A DNA stretch of 64,000 bases, taken from the NCBI RefSeq assembly GCF_000526155.1, contig NZ_JAFN01000001.1:996501-1060500 (forward strand), in the 5' to 3' direction. A program made the position numbers and the translations under genes. Under the pieces are notes generated by a model that was given only the letters and a program-made list of their open reading frames with translations, made no database searches and was not told the origin of the DNA. Positions 49,133 through 57,690 of the stretch are shown here, piece by piece (position 1 is the stretch's first letter; every line of letters starts with the position of its first letter). Origin of the DNA: Deferrisoma camini S3R1 (GTDB lineage Bacteria; Desulfobacterota; Deferrisomatia; Deferrisomatales; Deferrisomataceae).

Positions 49133-49256
49133 CTCGCACTCCGTCGGGGACGGCAAGGGGGCGTCGCCCCCCGGCCGGAGGTTGCCGGGCGCTACTGTGG
49201 CATCGACCCGGGCGACCGCGCAAGCATCGGGCCCTGCTGGGTGGCGCGCGCGTTGC

Positions 49257-50075
49257 TCACGCGCAGGTGGCGGCCGCCGCCTCCTCCCCGAGCGCCACGT
49301 GGTGGGCCTCCACGAACGGAGCCCGCTCCAGGTACGCCCTGAGCAGCGCCGCGTCGCACAGGGTATTGATCTCCCGGGGCAATCCTTCGGAGAGCTGGTG
49401 CACGGTGTCCAGCGCCCGGGGCCGGAACATGCACCGCCCGGCCCCGGCGCGCTTGAGCCGGGTGAGCACGTACCGGATCGTCTCCTCCCTCGAGAGGGGC
49501 CCCAGGCGCACCGGGACCCCGATCCGCTGGTCCAGCGCCGGGACCGACCGGACCCGGGCAACGAGTTCTGGCCGTCCCACCAACACGAGGGTCAGCACAA
49601 ATCGGCCACCGAACCGGGGGGGCAGGAGCAGCCGGATCTCGTTCAGCGCTTCCGGCGTCTGGACCGCGTGAGCCCCGTCCATGACCAGCAGGCTCTCCAC
49701 CCCCCGGCGGTGATTCTCCAGGAGATGGGAGCGGATCTGCGCGCCCAGTTCGGACCTTCCGCCCGAGCCCGGCTCCTGGCCCCACCGCCGCAACGCCTCC
49801 CGCAGGAACGTCTCCGGATCCGGGTCAAGCTCCGGCACCACGGCCACGTCGTAGGCCCCCCTCGGCAACGACGCCAGGAACCGGTGACACACGAGGGTCT
49901 TCCCGGATCCGGCCGGGCCCGTGAGGAGAACCGGCCCCTTTCTCCGGTTCACCGCGTAGCGCAGCCGCGTCAGGCACTCGTGGTGGGCCCTCGACCCGTA
50001 GAAGAAGCGCGGGTCCGGCCGGTTCTCGAACGGGGGCATCCGAAGATTCCAATATGCTTCGTACATGGGGCCCAT
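49257..50075 (-). CDS. ExeA/GspA-like AAA+ ATPase
   Basis: The 272-residue protein opens MYEAYWNLRMPPFENRPDPR-like, the standard start of ExeA-type ATPases, then FFYGSRAHHECLTRLRYAV, Walker A GPAGSGKT (53-60) and a Walker B-like LLVMDGAHAV. The C-terminal part has GLPREINTLCDAALLRAY, the arginine-sensor region of this family. ExeA helps place the type II secretin through peptidoglycan; many relatives serve other membrane machines. It ends after the AAA module and lacks the peptidoglycan-binding domain of ExeA. The ATG at 50066 is an alternative start. No secretion genes are adjacent. Confidence 0.85.
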   Translation of the reverse strand: MGPMYEAYWNLRMPPFENRPDPRFFYGSRAHHECLTRLRYAVNRRKGPVLLTGPAGSGKTLVCHRFLASLPRGAYDVAVVPELDPDPETFLREALRRWGQEPGSGGRSELGAQIRSHLLENHRRGVESLLVMDGAHAVQTPEALNEIRLLLPPRFGGRFVLTLVLVGRPELVARVRSVPALDQRIGVPVRLGPLSREETIRYVLTRLKRAGAGRCMFRPRALDTVHQLSEGLPREINTLCDAALLRAYLERAPFVEAHHVALGEEAAAATCA

Positions 50076-50794
50076 CCCGGAAAAAGGGTTCGACGCGTCG
50101 GGATTCTGATCGGCACCCGGAAAGAAGACTTTAGATCTTTTTCCCGGTTTAACTATGCAAACTTTGCCATCCCGGCCAGCCTCAGCCGGAAGCGGGCCTC
50201 AAGACCGCAAAAAGGTTCCTGTCGTAGATCTTCTTGCGCACCATGCTGCCGTTTCCACCCGCAGCACGCCACGCTTTTCATCTCGAGCCGGGGCCAACGC
50301 CGGCTCATTCGTGCGGTTCGTCCCGAAACCGCCGGGTACGGGCACGGTGGCCCCGGCGCGTGGGGGTGCGCCGCGAGATGGCGGGCGATCGCGGCTGCAG
50401 CAACTCGACCTCGGCTTCGGCAGGCCGCCAGGCGGGCCGTCCGCACGGCGCAGGCTCTGGGTGTCTCTCGGCCCGGGTGTCGCGTGCGGGGCATGGAGGC
50501 TATCTTTTTCGGCTGCACGCGAAGCCGGGCCTGAGATTCGCCCCCCCCAAACCCGAACACGGGGCGTGGTCCCGACGCCCCCGAGAGCTTTCGGCGGCGG
50601 CTCGAGGGGCGCCAGCCGCCCAGCCCGAGAAACCCAGGGGATTCCCGGGCCCTCCGTGGCCAAACGTCCGATAAGATATATTATGTCAAGTATGAGACAG
50701 GGCTCTCCGGGGGAGCTTTTCCTGCGCGGACCGGGCTGGTAGAGTTTGGCCTCCCCTTTTCGTGAACCCACCAGAGGCTCGGGAGGTCTTGCAC
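50076..50794. other. Gene-poor 0.7-kb intergenic region
   Basis: Several open frames cross this region on both strands, but all are Arg/Pro/Gly-rich, without motifs or ribosome sites. It contains an imperfect 12-bp inverted repeat (CCGGAAAGAAGA, 50117-50128; TCTTTTTCCCGG, 50136-50147) and GCAAACTTTGC (50157-50167). Near 50670-50700 it has the AT-rich GATAAGATATATTATGTC, a probable promoter or operator for the DsbC-like gene. The middle (50200-50640) is very GC-rich and unexplained. Confidence 0.5.
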
Positions 50795-51637
50795 ATGGTT
50801 CGCGTACGATGGTTGACGCTGATGGGAGTCCTGGCCGCTCTGATCGCTCCCCCCGGGGCGGCCGGGTTCATGTCGGACGGGTGCGGGTCGGGCAAATGCA
50901 GCGACTGCCACACCCTTTCGGTGGACGAGGCGCGCTCGGTGCTGGGCAAGCTGGTGGACGGCGTGCTGGCGGTTCGGGAGGCCGAGATTCCCGGGCTGTG
51001 GGAGGTGGACGTGGAGAAACGGGGCCAGAAGCTCCCGGTGTTCCTCGACTACTCCAAGCGGTTCGTGATCACGGGCGACGTGATCGACCTGGGCACCATG
51101 ACCAGCCTGACCCGCGAGCGCTACATCGACCTGAACCGGATCGACCCGTCGGTCATCCCCCTGGACGACGCCGTGGTGCTCGGGGACCCCAAGGCCCCGA
51201 TCCGGATCGTGGTGTTCGACGATCCGGAGTGCCCCTTCTGCAAGAAGCTGCACCCGGAGATGAAGAAGCTGGTGAAGCGCCGACCGGACGTGGCGTTCTT
51301 CATCAAGATGCTGCCCCTCAAGATCCATCCCACCGCTCGCAAGAAGGCCGAGGCGATCATCTGCTCCAAGTCGCTTCAGATGCTCGAGGACAGCTTCGCG
51401 GGGAAATCCCTTCCGGACCCCACCTGCGAGACGGACCAGATCGAGAAGAACGAGCAGCTCGCGAAAAAGATCGGGGTCCGCTCCACCCCCACCCTGGTGT
51501 TCCCGGACGGTCGGGTGGTGCCGGGGTACAAGGACGCCGACCGGATCCTGCGTTACCTGGAAAAGGGAGCCGGAGGCTCGCCCCCGGCAGGGGCCACCCG
51601 GAAGAGGTCCGATGGGGCAGCGAAGAAGAGTCCTTGA
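50795..51637 (+). CDS. DsbC/DsbG-like disulfide isomerase with N-terminal CxxCH motif
   Basis: The 280-residue precursor has a signal peptide (LTLMGVLAALIAPPGAAG), then CGSGKCSDCHTLS with a CxxCH sequence at 35-39, a DsbC-type dimerisation region (AREAEIPGLWEVDVEKRG) and a thioredoxin domain with active site FDDPECPFCK (CPFC 146-149) and cis-Pro GVRSTPTLVFPDG. It should reshuffle periplasmic disulfides. CxxCH could bind haem or act as a redox Cys pair; this arrangement recurs in multihaem-cytochrome-rich anaerobes (from memory). ATG 50795 is chosen because CGGGAGG lies 8 bases upstream. Its 3' third is overlapped by the antisense reading frame of the next gene. Confidence 0.9.
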   Translation: MVRVRWLTLMGVLAALIAPPGAAGFMSDGCGSGKCSDCHTLSVDEARSVLGKLVDGVLAVREAEIPGLWEVDVEKRGQKLPVFLDYSKRFVITGDVIDLGTMTSLTRERYIDLNRIDPSVIPLDDAVVLGDPKAPIRIVVFDDPECPFCKKLHPEMKKLVKRRPDVAFFIKMLPLKIHPTARKKAEAIICSKSLQMLEDSFAGKSLPDPTCETDQIEKNEQLAKKIGVRSTPTLVFPDGRVVPGYKDADRILRYLEKGAGGSPPAGATRKRSDGAAKKSP

Positions 51638-53456
51638 TGGGCCTTCGCCCGCATGCCCCTCCGCTTAATGCGTCGTTGAGCGCCCCCCGGAACGCGGCGC
51701 GGCGGACCGGCCAGGGGGCCTGGGCGAACGGCACCGGCCCGCCCTCGCCCCGGGCCCGCACCCGATAGAGCCAGAACCCGTTTCCCACCCGCACCGGACC
51801 CGCCACCTCTCCGGGTGACGCCCGTTCGAGCAGATCCCGGCCCGGCGTGCCCGGAAACAGGTAACGGCGGCCGAGGGGGCCGCCGAACCGCGCCGATCCG
51901 CCCTGGCTCACCTGCTGCGCCACCGCCTCGAAGGGCTCCCCCGCCCTCACCCGATCCAAGGCCGCACGCACGGCCTCCTCCTGAGCCCGGACCCGCTCCG
52001 GAGGGTCGTCCGGACTGATGTACCGGAAGATGCCGTCCAGCTCGACCCACGGGGGTTCCCGGACGGATTGTTTCTCTAGTTGTTGCAGGACAGAAGGAAT
52101 GATTTCCTGAGTTGCAACCTGAAGTTCAGCCCACCGCCGATCCAACCCCTGGAGGCCCCCCCGGGGGATCCTGCCCCCGGTCACCCGGTCCACCAGAGCC
52201 CACAGGATCCGGCCGCCCGGGGCCAAAAGGCCGGGGGCCGGCGCGGGCGGCCGGCTGCCCTCACCCCCTCCCCCCCTGCCGACGGTCAACGCCCTCACCC
52301 ACGGCCCCGGCCCCTCCGGCCGGTCCAGGAGGGTCCCCCAGTCGAACAGACAGAACCGGTCCGCGCCGGCCGAGCGGGCCGCCGCGGCCTCCCGGACGAT
52401 CTCGTCGGGGTCCTTGATGTACGCGCCGAGGCCGATCCACAGCTCGGTCCCCCAGGGGCTGGCCAGGGGCACGAGGCGGCGGACCTGAGCCGCCACCCGC
52501 TCGACCGGGCCGAAGTAGGCCATGGGGTACAGGGCGTCCACCAGGCCCTCGGCGATCCAGGTCCGCCAGTCCTGCCCCTTGTCCCGGTACGCCGGGCCCG
52601 GGTCGGGCCACACGGCAGCGGACAGCGCGATCCGGCGTTTGGGGGCCGAGGCCGCGAGCACCCGGCGGACCCGCCGCACCAGGGCCGTGACCTCCCGGGC
52701 CCGGGCCTCGGCCCACAGCAGCCCCAGGGTGGTGAGCACCCGGTCCCCCGCCGGCATGCTCCCGGAGGCCCATGCGGCCAGATCCGGTCGGTCCCGGAGT
52801 TCGGGAGGCAGCAACCGGGGGTCGAGCCCCCAGATCTCCCGAAACCGGCGGCCCAGGGGGCCGGTCTGGCCGTAGCCGGGGCCTGGGTAGCGGATGAAGT
52901 CCAGGTGCACCTCGGACACGGCGTAGGCGTCCACCAGTTCCTCCACGATCCGGGCGAACCGGTCCCGGTAGCCCTGGGAGGCGGGGTCGGCGTACACGCC
53001 CTCGATCCAGCCCAGGGCGCGGTCCAGCGGGGAGTAGGTGTCCACCCGACGGCCCCGGTCGTCCGAGAGGATCCACTCGGGGTGGGCCCGCACCGGATGG
53101 GCCGGGTCCTGGGGCGGGTCGTCGGCCCCCCACAGGTAGAACACGTTCAGCCAGGTGGCCAGGGGAACCCCTTCGCAGGATTCGAGGGCCAGGCCCAGGG
53201 GGTCGTAGCCGGGGGGCCGCCCGGCGAGGGGCTCGGCCCGGGGCGCGAGATGGCTCCGGTACCAGGCGTCCCCCCTTCCCCGGACCTGGACGAGCACCCG
53301 GTCGAGGCCCTGCTGCCGTGCGGCCTGGCACGCCCTGCGGACCTCGGAGGGATCGGCGAGCCGGTCCCGCACCACCCAGGCCGCCCTTTGGGGCGCCGGC
53401 GCCGCACAGGCCCCCACGAGCCAAAGGGCCGCCGCCGCGGCCCCGATCCGTCTCAT
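51357..53456 (-). CDS. Lipoprotein fusion: GHL10 (DUF187) glycoside-hydrolase-like domain plus PpiC-type rotamase domain
   Basis: The frame encodes 699 residues from ATG 53456, which overlaps the mpl stop (ATGA). A lipobox ALWLVGAC (Cys17) is followed by a GHL10 TIM-barrel domain (about 25-390; EVHLDFIRYPGPGYGQ, GLVDALYPMAYFGP, DWGTLLD). A linker and a parvulin-like domain follow (about 455-590; EEAVRAALDRVRAGEPFEAVA, GEVAGPVRVGNGFWLYRV). The last 93 codons (51637-51357) lie antisense to the DsbC-like gene and show no recognisable domain, so the true end is doubtful. GHL10 proteins are envelope proteins thought to act on glycans. Fusion to a prolyl isomerase is unusual in my experience. Confidence 0.75.
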   Translation of the reverse strand: MRRIGAAAAALWLVGACAAPAPQRAAWVVRDRLADPSEVRRACQAARQQGLDRVLVQVRGRGDAWYRSHLAPRAEPLAGRPPGYDPLGLALESCEGVPLATWLNVFYLWGADDPPQDPAHPVRAHPEWILSDDRGRRVDTYSPLDRALGWIEGVYADPASQGYRDRFARIVEELVDAYAVSEVHLDFIRYPGPGYGQTGPLGRRFREIWGLDPRLLPPELRDRPDLAAWASGSMPAGDRVLTTLGLLWAEARAREVTALVRRVRRVLAASAPKRRIALSAAVWPDPGPAYRDKGQDWRTWIAEGLVDALYPMAYFGPVERVAAQVRRLVPLASPWGTELWIGLGAYIKDPDEIVREAAAARSAGADRFCLFDWGTLLDRPEGPGPWVRALTVGRGGGGEGSRPPAPAPGLLAPGGRILWALVDRVTGGRIPRGGLQGLDRRWAELQVATQEIIPSVLQQLEKQSVREPPWVELDGIFRYISPDDPPERVRAQEEAVRAALDRVRAGEPFEAVAQQVSQGGSARFGGPLGRRYLFPGTPGRDLLERASPGEVAGPVRVGNGFWLYRVRARGEGGPVPFAQAPWPVRRAAFRGALNDALSGGACGRRPIKDSSSLPHRTSSGWPLPGASLRLPFPGNAGSGRRPCTPAPPDRPGTPGWGWSGPRSFSRAARSSRSGPSRRWGPEGISPRSCPRASEATWSR

Positions 53457-54886
53457 GACCGTTTCTCCAGGGCGGCCAGGAGCCGGTCGTGGATGTCCTC
53501 GAACCCCCCGTTGGAGAGGACCACCACCACGTCGCCCGGCTCGGCCCGCTCCGCCACGTGGGCCACGATGCCGGAGGCGTCGGAGAACCACCGGGCCTCG
53601 ACCCCGCGGCGGCGCAGGTCGCGGGCCAGGCGCTCCACGTCGAGCCGTTCGTCCCGGGGCACCTTTTTGGGGTCGGGAACCGACCGCAGGCACACCCGGT
53701 CGGTGGCGTGGAAGCAGCCCACGAGCGCCTCCTGGAACACCCGCCGGCGCATGGTGTTCGAGCGAGGCTCCACCACCGCCCAGATCCGCCGGTCCGGGAA
53801 CCGATCCCGAAACCCCTCGAGGGTAGTCCGGATCGCCGTGGGGTGATGGGCGAAGTCGTCGTACACGCTCACCCCCTGGGCCTCGCCCCGGAGCTCGGCC
53901 CGGCGGCGCACCCCCGGAAACGTCGACACGGCCCGACAAAACACCTCGGGCGAGACGCCTGCAAGGGCCAGGCTGGCCGCGGCGGCCAGGAGGTTCCAGG
54001 GCTGGTGGGATCCCACCAGCGAGTGCTCGAGCCGCATCGCCACGCCGTCCGGCCCCTCCACCTCGACCGTGGTGCCCGGGCCGGGCCGGGCGGTCCAGTC
54101 CGCGGGGTTCCCCCCGGCCGAGTACGTGACCACCCGGCAGGGGGCAGCCGCCGCCAGGGACATGACCTCCGGATCGTCGGCGTTGGCCACCACGGCCCCG
54201 GATCGGGGTACGATCCTCACCCCCTGCTCGAAGGCTCGGCGGAGGCGATCCATGTCCGGGTAGATGTCGGCGTGGTCGTACTCCAGGTTGTTGAGCACCA
54301 GAACCCACGGCCGGTAGTGCACGAACTTGGGCCGTTTGTCGAAGAAGGCCGTGTCGTACTCATCCCCCTCCAGCACGAACCACTCCCCCTCCCCCACCCG
54401 GAACCCGCCCTCCAGGCCCCGGGGCACCCCGCCCACCAGCCACGACGGCTGCGTGCCCGCCTGCTCGAGCACCCAGGCGCACAGGGCCGAGGTGGTGGTC
54501 TTGCCGTGGGTGCCGGCCACCACCAGGCACCGGCGGCCGGGCAGGAACGCCCATTCCACGAGTTCCGGGAGGGAGCACCGGGCCAGCCCCCGGTCCAGCA
54601 CGGCCTCCAGCTCGGGGTTCCCCCGGCTCACGGCGTTGCCCACCACCACCCAGTCCGGGGCCGGGTCCAGGTTGGCCGGATCAAACCGATCGGCCACGGG
54701 AATCCCCGCCCGGGCCAGCACGGTGGACATGGGAGGGTACACGCCCTGGTCCGAGCCGGAGACCTCGGCCCCCAGCCTGTGGAGCTCCACGGCCACCGAG
54801 GCCATGGCCGTCCCGCAGATGCCGAGGAAATGGAACCTCTGCCCCTTCAAAGCCCCTGGAACAACGTGTTTTATCTGGTTGAACAC
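53453..54886 (-). CDS. mpl: UDP-N-acetylmuramate:L-Ala-gamma-D-Glu-mDAP ligase
   Basis: The 477-residue Mur ligase has the N-terminal Rossmann GICGTAMASVAVELHRLG, the ATP loop GTHGKTTTSALCAW near 124, GDEYDTAFFDKRPKF, VYDDFAHHPTAI and EPRSNTMRR. These, and particularly the FDKRPKF and HYRPWVLVLNNLEYDHADI pair, mark Mpl rather than MurC. It rejoins recycled murein tripeptide to UDP-MurNAc. The start is GTG 54886 after AGAGGTCGG. The next gene in the operon is the GHL10-PpiC fusion, and a NamZ-type muramidase is encoded nearby, supporting a wall-recycling locus. Confidence 0.93.
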   Translation of the reverse strand: MFNQIKHVVPGALKGQRFHFLGICGTAMASVAVELHRLGAEVSGSDQGVYPPMSTVLARAGIPVADRFDPANLDPAPDWVVVGNAVSRGNPELEAVLDRGLARCSLPELVEWAFLPGRRCLVVAGTHGKTTTSALCAWVLEQAGTQPSWLVGGVPRGLEGGFRVGEGEWFVLEGDEYDTAFFDKRPKFVHYRPWVLVLNNLEYDHADIYPDMDRLRRAFEQGVRIVPRSGAVVANADDPEVMSLAAAAPCRVVTYSAGGNPADWTARPGPGTTVEVEGPDGVAMRLEHSLVGSHQPWNLLAAAASLALAGVSPEVFCRAVSTFPGVRRRAELRGEAQGVSVYDDFAHHPTAIRTTLEGFRDRFPDRRIWAVVEPRSNTMRRRVFQEALVGCFHATDRVCLRSVPDPKKVPRDERLDVERLARDLRRRGVEARWFSDASGIVAHVAERAEPGDVVVVLSNGGFEDIHDRLLAALEKRS

Positions 54887-54950
54887 GCCCGACCTCTTTT
54901 GCTACACTTCGACCCGCGTTTGATTTCTGCTCGATTTGGGGAGGGAGACC

Positions 54951-55139
54951 ATGAACCGAGACCAGGCGGTCCCCTACATCCTCGCCGACTCGTTCCTCAA
55001 ATGGTGGCGGGAGATGGGCTCGCCCGAGATCGGTCCGGCGTTCCAGTACTGGGCGGACCGGGAGAACCTGAAGCCCCGCCGGCGCCACGCGGTGCGCCGG
55101 CGGGTCGAGGAGCTCCGGGCCGGCCGTCGGGCCGCATAG
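54951..55139 (+). CDS. Small basic protein, unknown function
   Basis: The 62-residue product starts MNRDQAVPYILADSFLKWW and is amphipathic, with an Arg-rich C-terminal helix (KPRRRHAVRRRVEELRAGRR). GGGAGGGAG lies 4-6 bases before ATG 54951, a strong ribosome site. It is divergent from mpl with about 64 bp between the starts, and convergent with the NamZ-type gene. No known family is recognised. Confidence 0.65.
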   Translation: MNRDQAVPYILADSFLKWWREMGSPEIGPAFQYWADRENLKPRRRHAVRRRVEELRAGRRAA

Positions 55140-55156
55140 GGGGCCCCTGCCCCGGC

Positions 55157-56326
55157 TCACCCGTACAAACGAAACGGGCGAGTCTGCTCCCACCAGCCTG
55201 CGAGGTCGTCCGCCCAGGAGCGCTCCAGATCCCGGGGATCGGCACCGTCCTCCACGGCCCGGCGCACGGCGTCGTCGCCCAGGAGGAGATGGATGGGCAG
55301 ACGCTCGGTCTCGTACTCGTAAGGCGGAGGCCGCCACCCAAACCCCTGGTCGGACGCCAGCCGCCATAGAGCCGACAGGACGGCCAGCCCGGTTCGGTAC
55401 GGCCGAAACGCCTGGGGGTCGGTCACGTGCAGGTGGACCCCGCCGCAGGGCCGGCCCGCCCATTTCTGAAAGGTGGGCTCGAACCCCACCGGCCGGAACA
55501 CGACCCCCGGCAGGTCGTACCGGGCCAGGGCCCGGGCCAGCTCGTCGCCGCGGAGCCACGGCCCGCCCACGATCTCGAACGGCCGGGTGGTGCCCCGGCC
55601 CTCGGATGCGTTGGTGCCCTCGAGGAGCACCGTTCCGGGGTACACCAGGGCCGTGTCGAACGCGGGCATGTTGGGCGAGGGCATGACCCAGCGCCGGCCG
55701 GTTGCCGGCCACAGGCCGCCGTCCCACCCCTCCAGCTCCACCACCTCCAGCTCACACGCCACGCCCCCGGGCCGGCACATCCATCGGGCCAGCTCGCCCA
55801 GGGTGAGGCCGTGGCGCATGGGAATCGGCTCCATCCCCACGAACGAGCGCCATTGGGGCCGGAGCAGGTTTCCCTCGACGGCCCGGCCCAGGGGGTTGGG
55901 CCGGTCGAGCACCACCACCTTGACCCCGGCCCGGCCGCAGACCTCCAGCGTCAGCCGAAGGGTCCAGGCGAACGTGTACACCCGGCACCCCACGTCCCAC
56001 AGGTCCACCAGCATCACGTCCAGCCCCTGCAACCACGCGGGGTCCGGGGCCCGCCGGTCGGCGTACAGGGACCACACCGGGATGCCCAGCGTCGGGTCCA
56101 CGCCGTGGGGGGTCTCGACCATGTTGTCCTGGACGTCGGCCCTCACCCCGTGCTGGGGGCCGAACAGGGCCTCGAGCCGGACCCCGGGGGTGCTGGCCAC
56201 CCGGTCCCGGGCCCACCGGAACTCCCGGTCCACGCTGGCGGCGTTCAGAAGAAGCCCCACCCGCTGCCCGGGGCGGACCCAAGGGCGGGGATCCCGGCAG
56301 AACCGCTCCAGACCCACGGTGACCAT
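55157..56326 (-). CDS. namZ: DUF1343 / NamZ-type exo-beta-N-acetylmuramidase (GH171)
   Basis: The 389-residue protein has the DUF1343 landmarks RVGLLLNAASVD, ALFGPQHGVRADVQDNM, VWSLYADRRAPD, MLVDLWDVGCRVYTFAWTL, LDRPNPLGRAVEGN, GMEPIPMRHGLTLGELA, MPSPNMPAFDTALVYPGTV and EGTNASEGRGTTRPFEIVG. The family is the NamZ muramidase of peptidoglycan recycling, which releases MurNAc from non-reducing ends. No signal peptide is visible, so it may act in the cytoplasm or be exported otherwise. The ATG overlaps the upstream antiporter stop (TGATG). The nearby mpl supports a recycling role. Confidence 0.92.
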   Translation of the reverse strand: MVTVGLERFCRDPRPWVRPGQRVGLLLNAASVDREFRWARDRVASTPGVRLEALFGPQHGVRADVQDNMVETPHGVDPTLGIPVWSLYADRRAPDPAWLQGLDVMLVDLWDVGCRVYTFAWTLRLTLEVCGRAGVKVVVLDRPNPLGRAVEGNLLRPQWRSFVGMEPIPMRHGLTLGELARWMCRPGGVACELEVVELEGWDGGLWPATGRRWVMPSPNMPAFDTALVYPGTVLLEGTNASEGRGTTRPFEIVGGPWLRGDELARALARYDLPGVVFRPVGFEPTFQKWAGRPCGGVHLHVTDPQAFRPYRTGLAVLSALWRLASDQGFGWRPPPYEYETERLPIHLLLGDDAVRRAVEDGADPRDLERSWADDLAGWWEQTRPFRLYG

Positions 56327-57687
56327 CAGCTCCCCTTTCCCGACTCGCCCGCCCGATCGAGGGCCGCCTTGAACCCGATCGGCCCCACCAGCTCGTTCAG
56401 CGTGATGCAGGCCACGAGGAACACGGCCACGCTGGGTCCCCACTCGGGGAACCGGCGGGCAAGATCGCTGGCCAGTCCCAGGCTGACCCCGGCCTGGGTG
56501 AAAAACGCCATGCCGCTGTAGCGGCGAAACGCCCTGCCCTGTCCCGCCACCGTGGACCCGATCCACCCCGCGGCCACCAGCAGGGTCATCCGGGCCGCCA
56601 CGAACACCAGGGCCAGGTGCCACACCGACCCCAGCACCGGCAGGTTCAGGTGGACCCCGGCGGTGGAGAAGAACACGATGAAGATCGGGAGCGCCACCGC
56701 CCGCAGCCCCTCGGCCAGCGCCTCGCCCTCGCGGGTGAAGTTCTGGACCGCGAACCCGGCCGCGGTGGCGATGAGCAGGGGCTCCAGGTGCACCGCGGTG
56801 CCGTACTCGGCCTCGAACCACTGGGCCAGCCAGCGCGAGAACTCCGACACCAGAAGCCCCGTCATCATCAGCACCACCGGCAGGTACCCCCGCAGCCGAC
56901 GGATGTAGAGCGCCAGGGCCCCGCCCAGCACGAACCCGGCCACCACCGACGCGGCCAGCTGGCCGGCCACCGCGGCCAGGAACGCGGCGTCCATGCCGGC
57001 GCCGGTGAGCACCGAGCCCCCCACCGACGCGGCCAGGGCGAAGAGGAGGATCACCACGCTGTCCATCAGCACCGTGACCCCGAACACCGTATCGGTGAAC
57101 GGGCCCGCGGCCCGGCAGTCCCGGATGATGGCGATGGCCGAGGTGGGGGACCGGGCGATGCCGATCACCCCGATCAGGGCCCCCACGACCCAGACGCCCG
57201 GGCCGCTCAGGTCCAACTGAAACGGCAGCCAAGGCCGGGCCAGGTAGGTGAGCCCGGCCAGGCCGGGAACGACGAGCAGCACCATGCCGGCCGCGATGCC
57301 GGCGATCGCCCGGAACCGGGCCCGCAGGGTGGACAGCCGCAGCTCCCCCCCGGCGGTCAGGGCGATGAAGGTCAGGGCCAGGTCGTCGATGGCCTTCATG
57401 CGGTGGGCCCAGTCGGAGTCGATGAGCCCCAGAGCGTGGGGTCCGCTCAGCACCCCGGCCATGATGTAGCCGCTGATGCGGGGCAGGCGCAGCCGGGCGA
57501 ACACCTCCCCCAGGAGGTACGCCTCGAGGAGCAGGAACCCGTAGTTGGCGGACAGCAGGGCGGGCTCGAACCGGGCCTCCCCCAGGGGGATCCGGTCCAC
57601 CAGGGCCATGATCCCGGCGAGGCCGGCGGCGAACGCGAGCCGCAGCCACAGGCCGGACCATCCACGGGCGGAAGCGGTCTCGGCCAC
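56326..57687 (-). CDS. Cation:proton antiporter (CPA2-like), first of a tandem pair
   Basis: The 453-residue membrane protein has about 12 hydrophobic segments and the CPA pattern: LLEAYLLGEVFARLRLPRISGYIMAGVLSGP near the start (compare KefB/GerN), IDDLALTFIALTAGGEL, GVIGIARSPTSAIAIIRD and FGVTVLMDSVVILLFALA with the DS pair where many antiporters have ND/DD. It should exchange Na+ or K+ for protons. No RCK/TrkA domain is present. It starts 3 bp after the second antiporter gene, so the two may form one transporter. The stop overlaps the NamZ start. Confidence 0.88.
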   Translation of the reverse strand: MAETASARGWSGLWLRLAFAAGLAGIMALVDRIPLGEARFEPALLSANYGFLLLEAYLLGEVFARLRLPRISGYIMAGVLSGPHALGLIDSDWAHRMKAIDDLALTFIALTAGGELRLSTLRARFRAIAGIAAGMVLLVVPGLAGLTYLARPWLPFQLDLSGPGVWVVGALIGVIGIARSPTSAIAIIRDCRAAGPFTDTVFGVTVLMDSVVILLFALAASVGGSVLTGAGMDAAFLAAVAGQLAASVVAGFVLGGALALYIRRLRGYLPVVLMMTGLLVSEFSRWLAQWFEAEYGTAVHLEPLLIATAAGFAVQNFTREGEALAEGLRAVALPIFIVFFSTAGVHLNLPVLGSVWHLALVFVAARMTLLVAAGWIGSTVAGQGRAFRRYSGMAFFTQAGVSLGLASDLARRFPEWGPSVAVFLVACITLNELVGPIGFKAALDRAGESGKGS

Positions 57688-57690
57688 GGC

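Noticed and set aside
50155..50742. Possible 195-residue protein in the 0.7-kb gap
   Set aside because: Arg/Pro/Gly-rich, no ribosome site, no motif, and competing frames of similar quality on the other strand.
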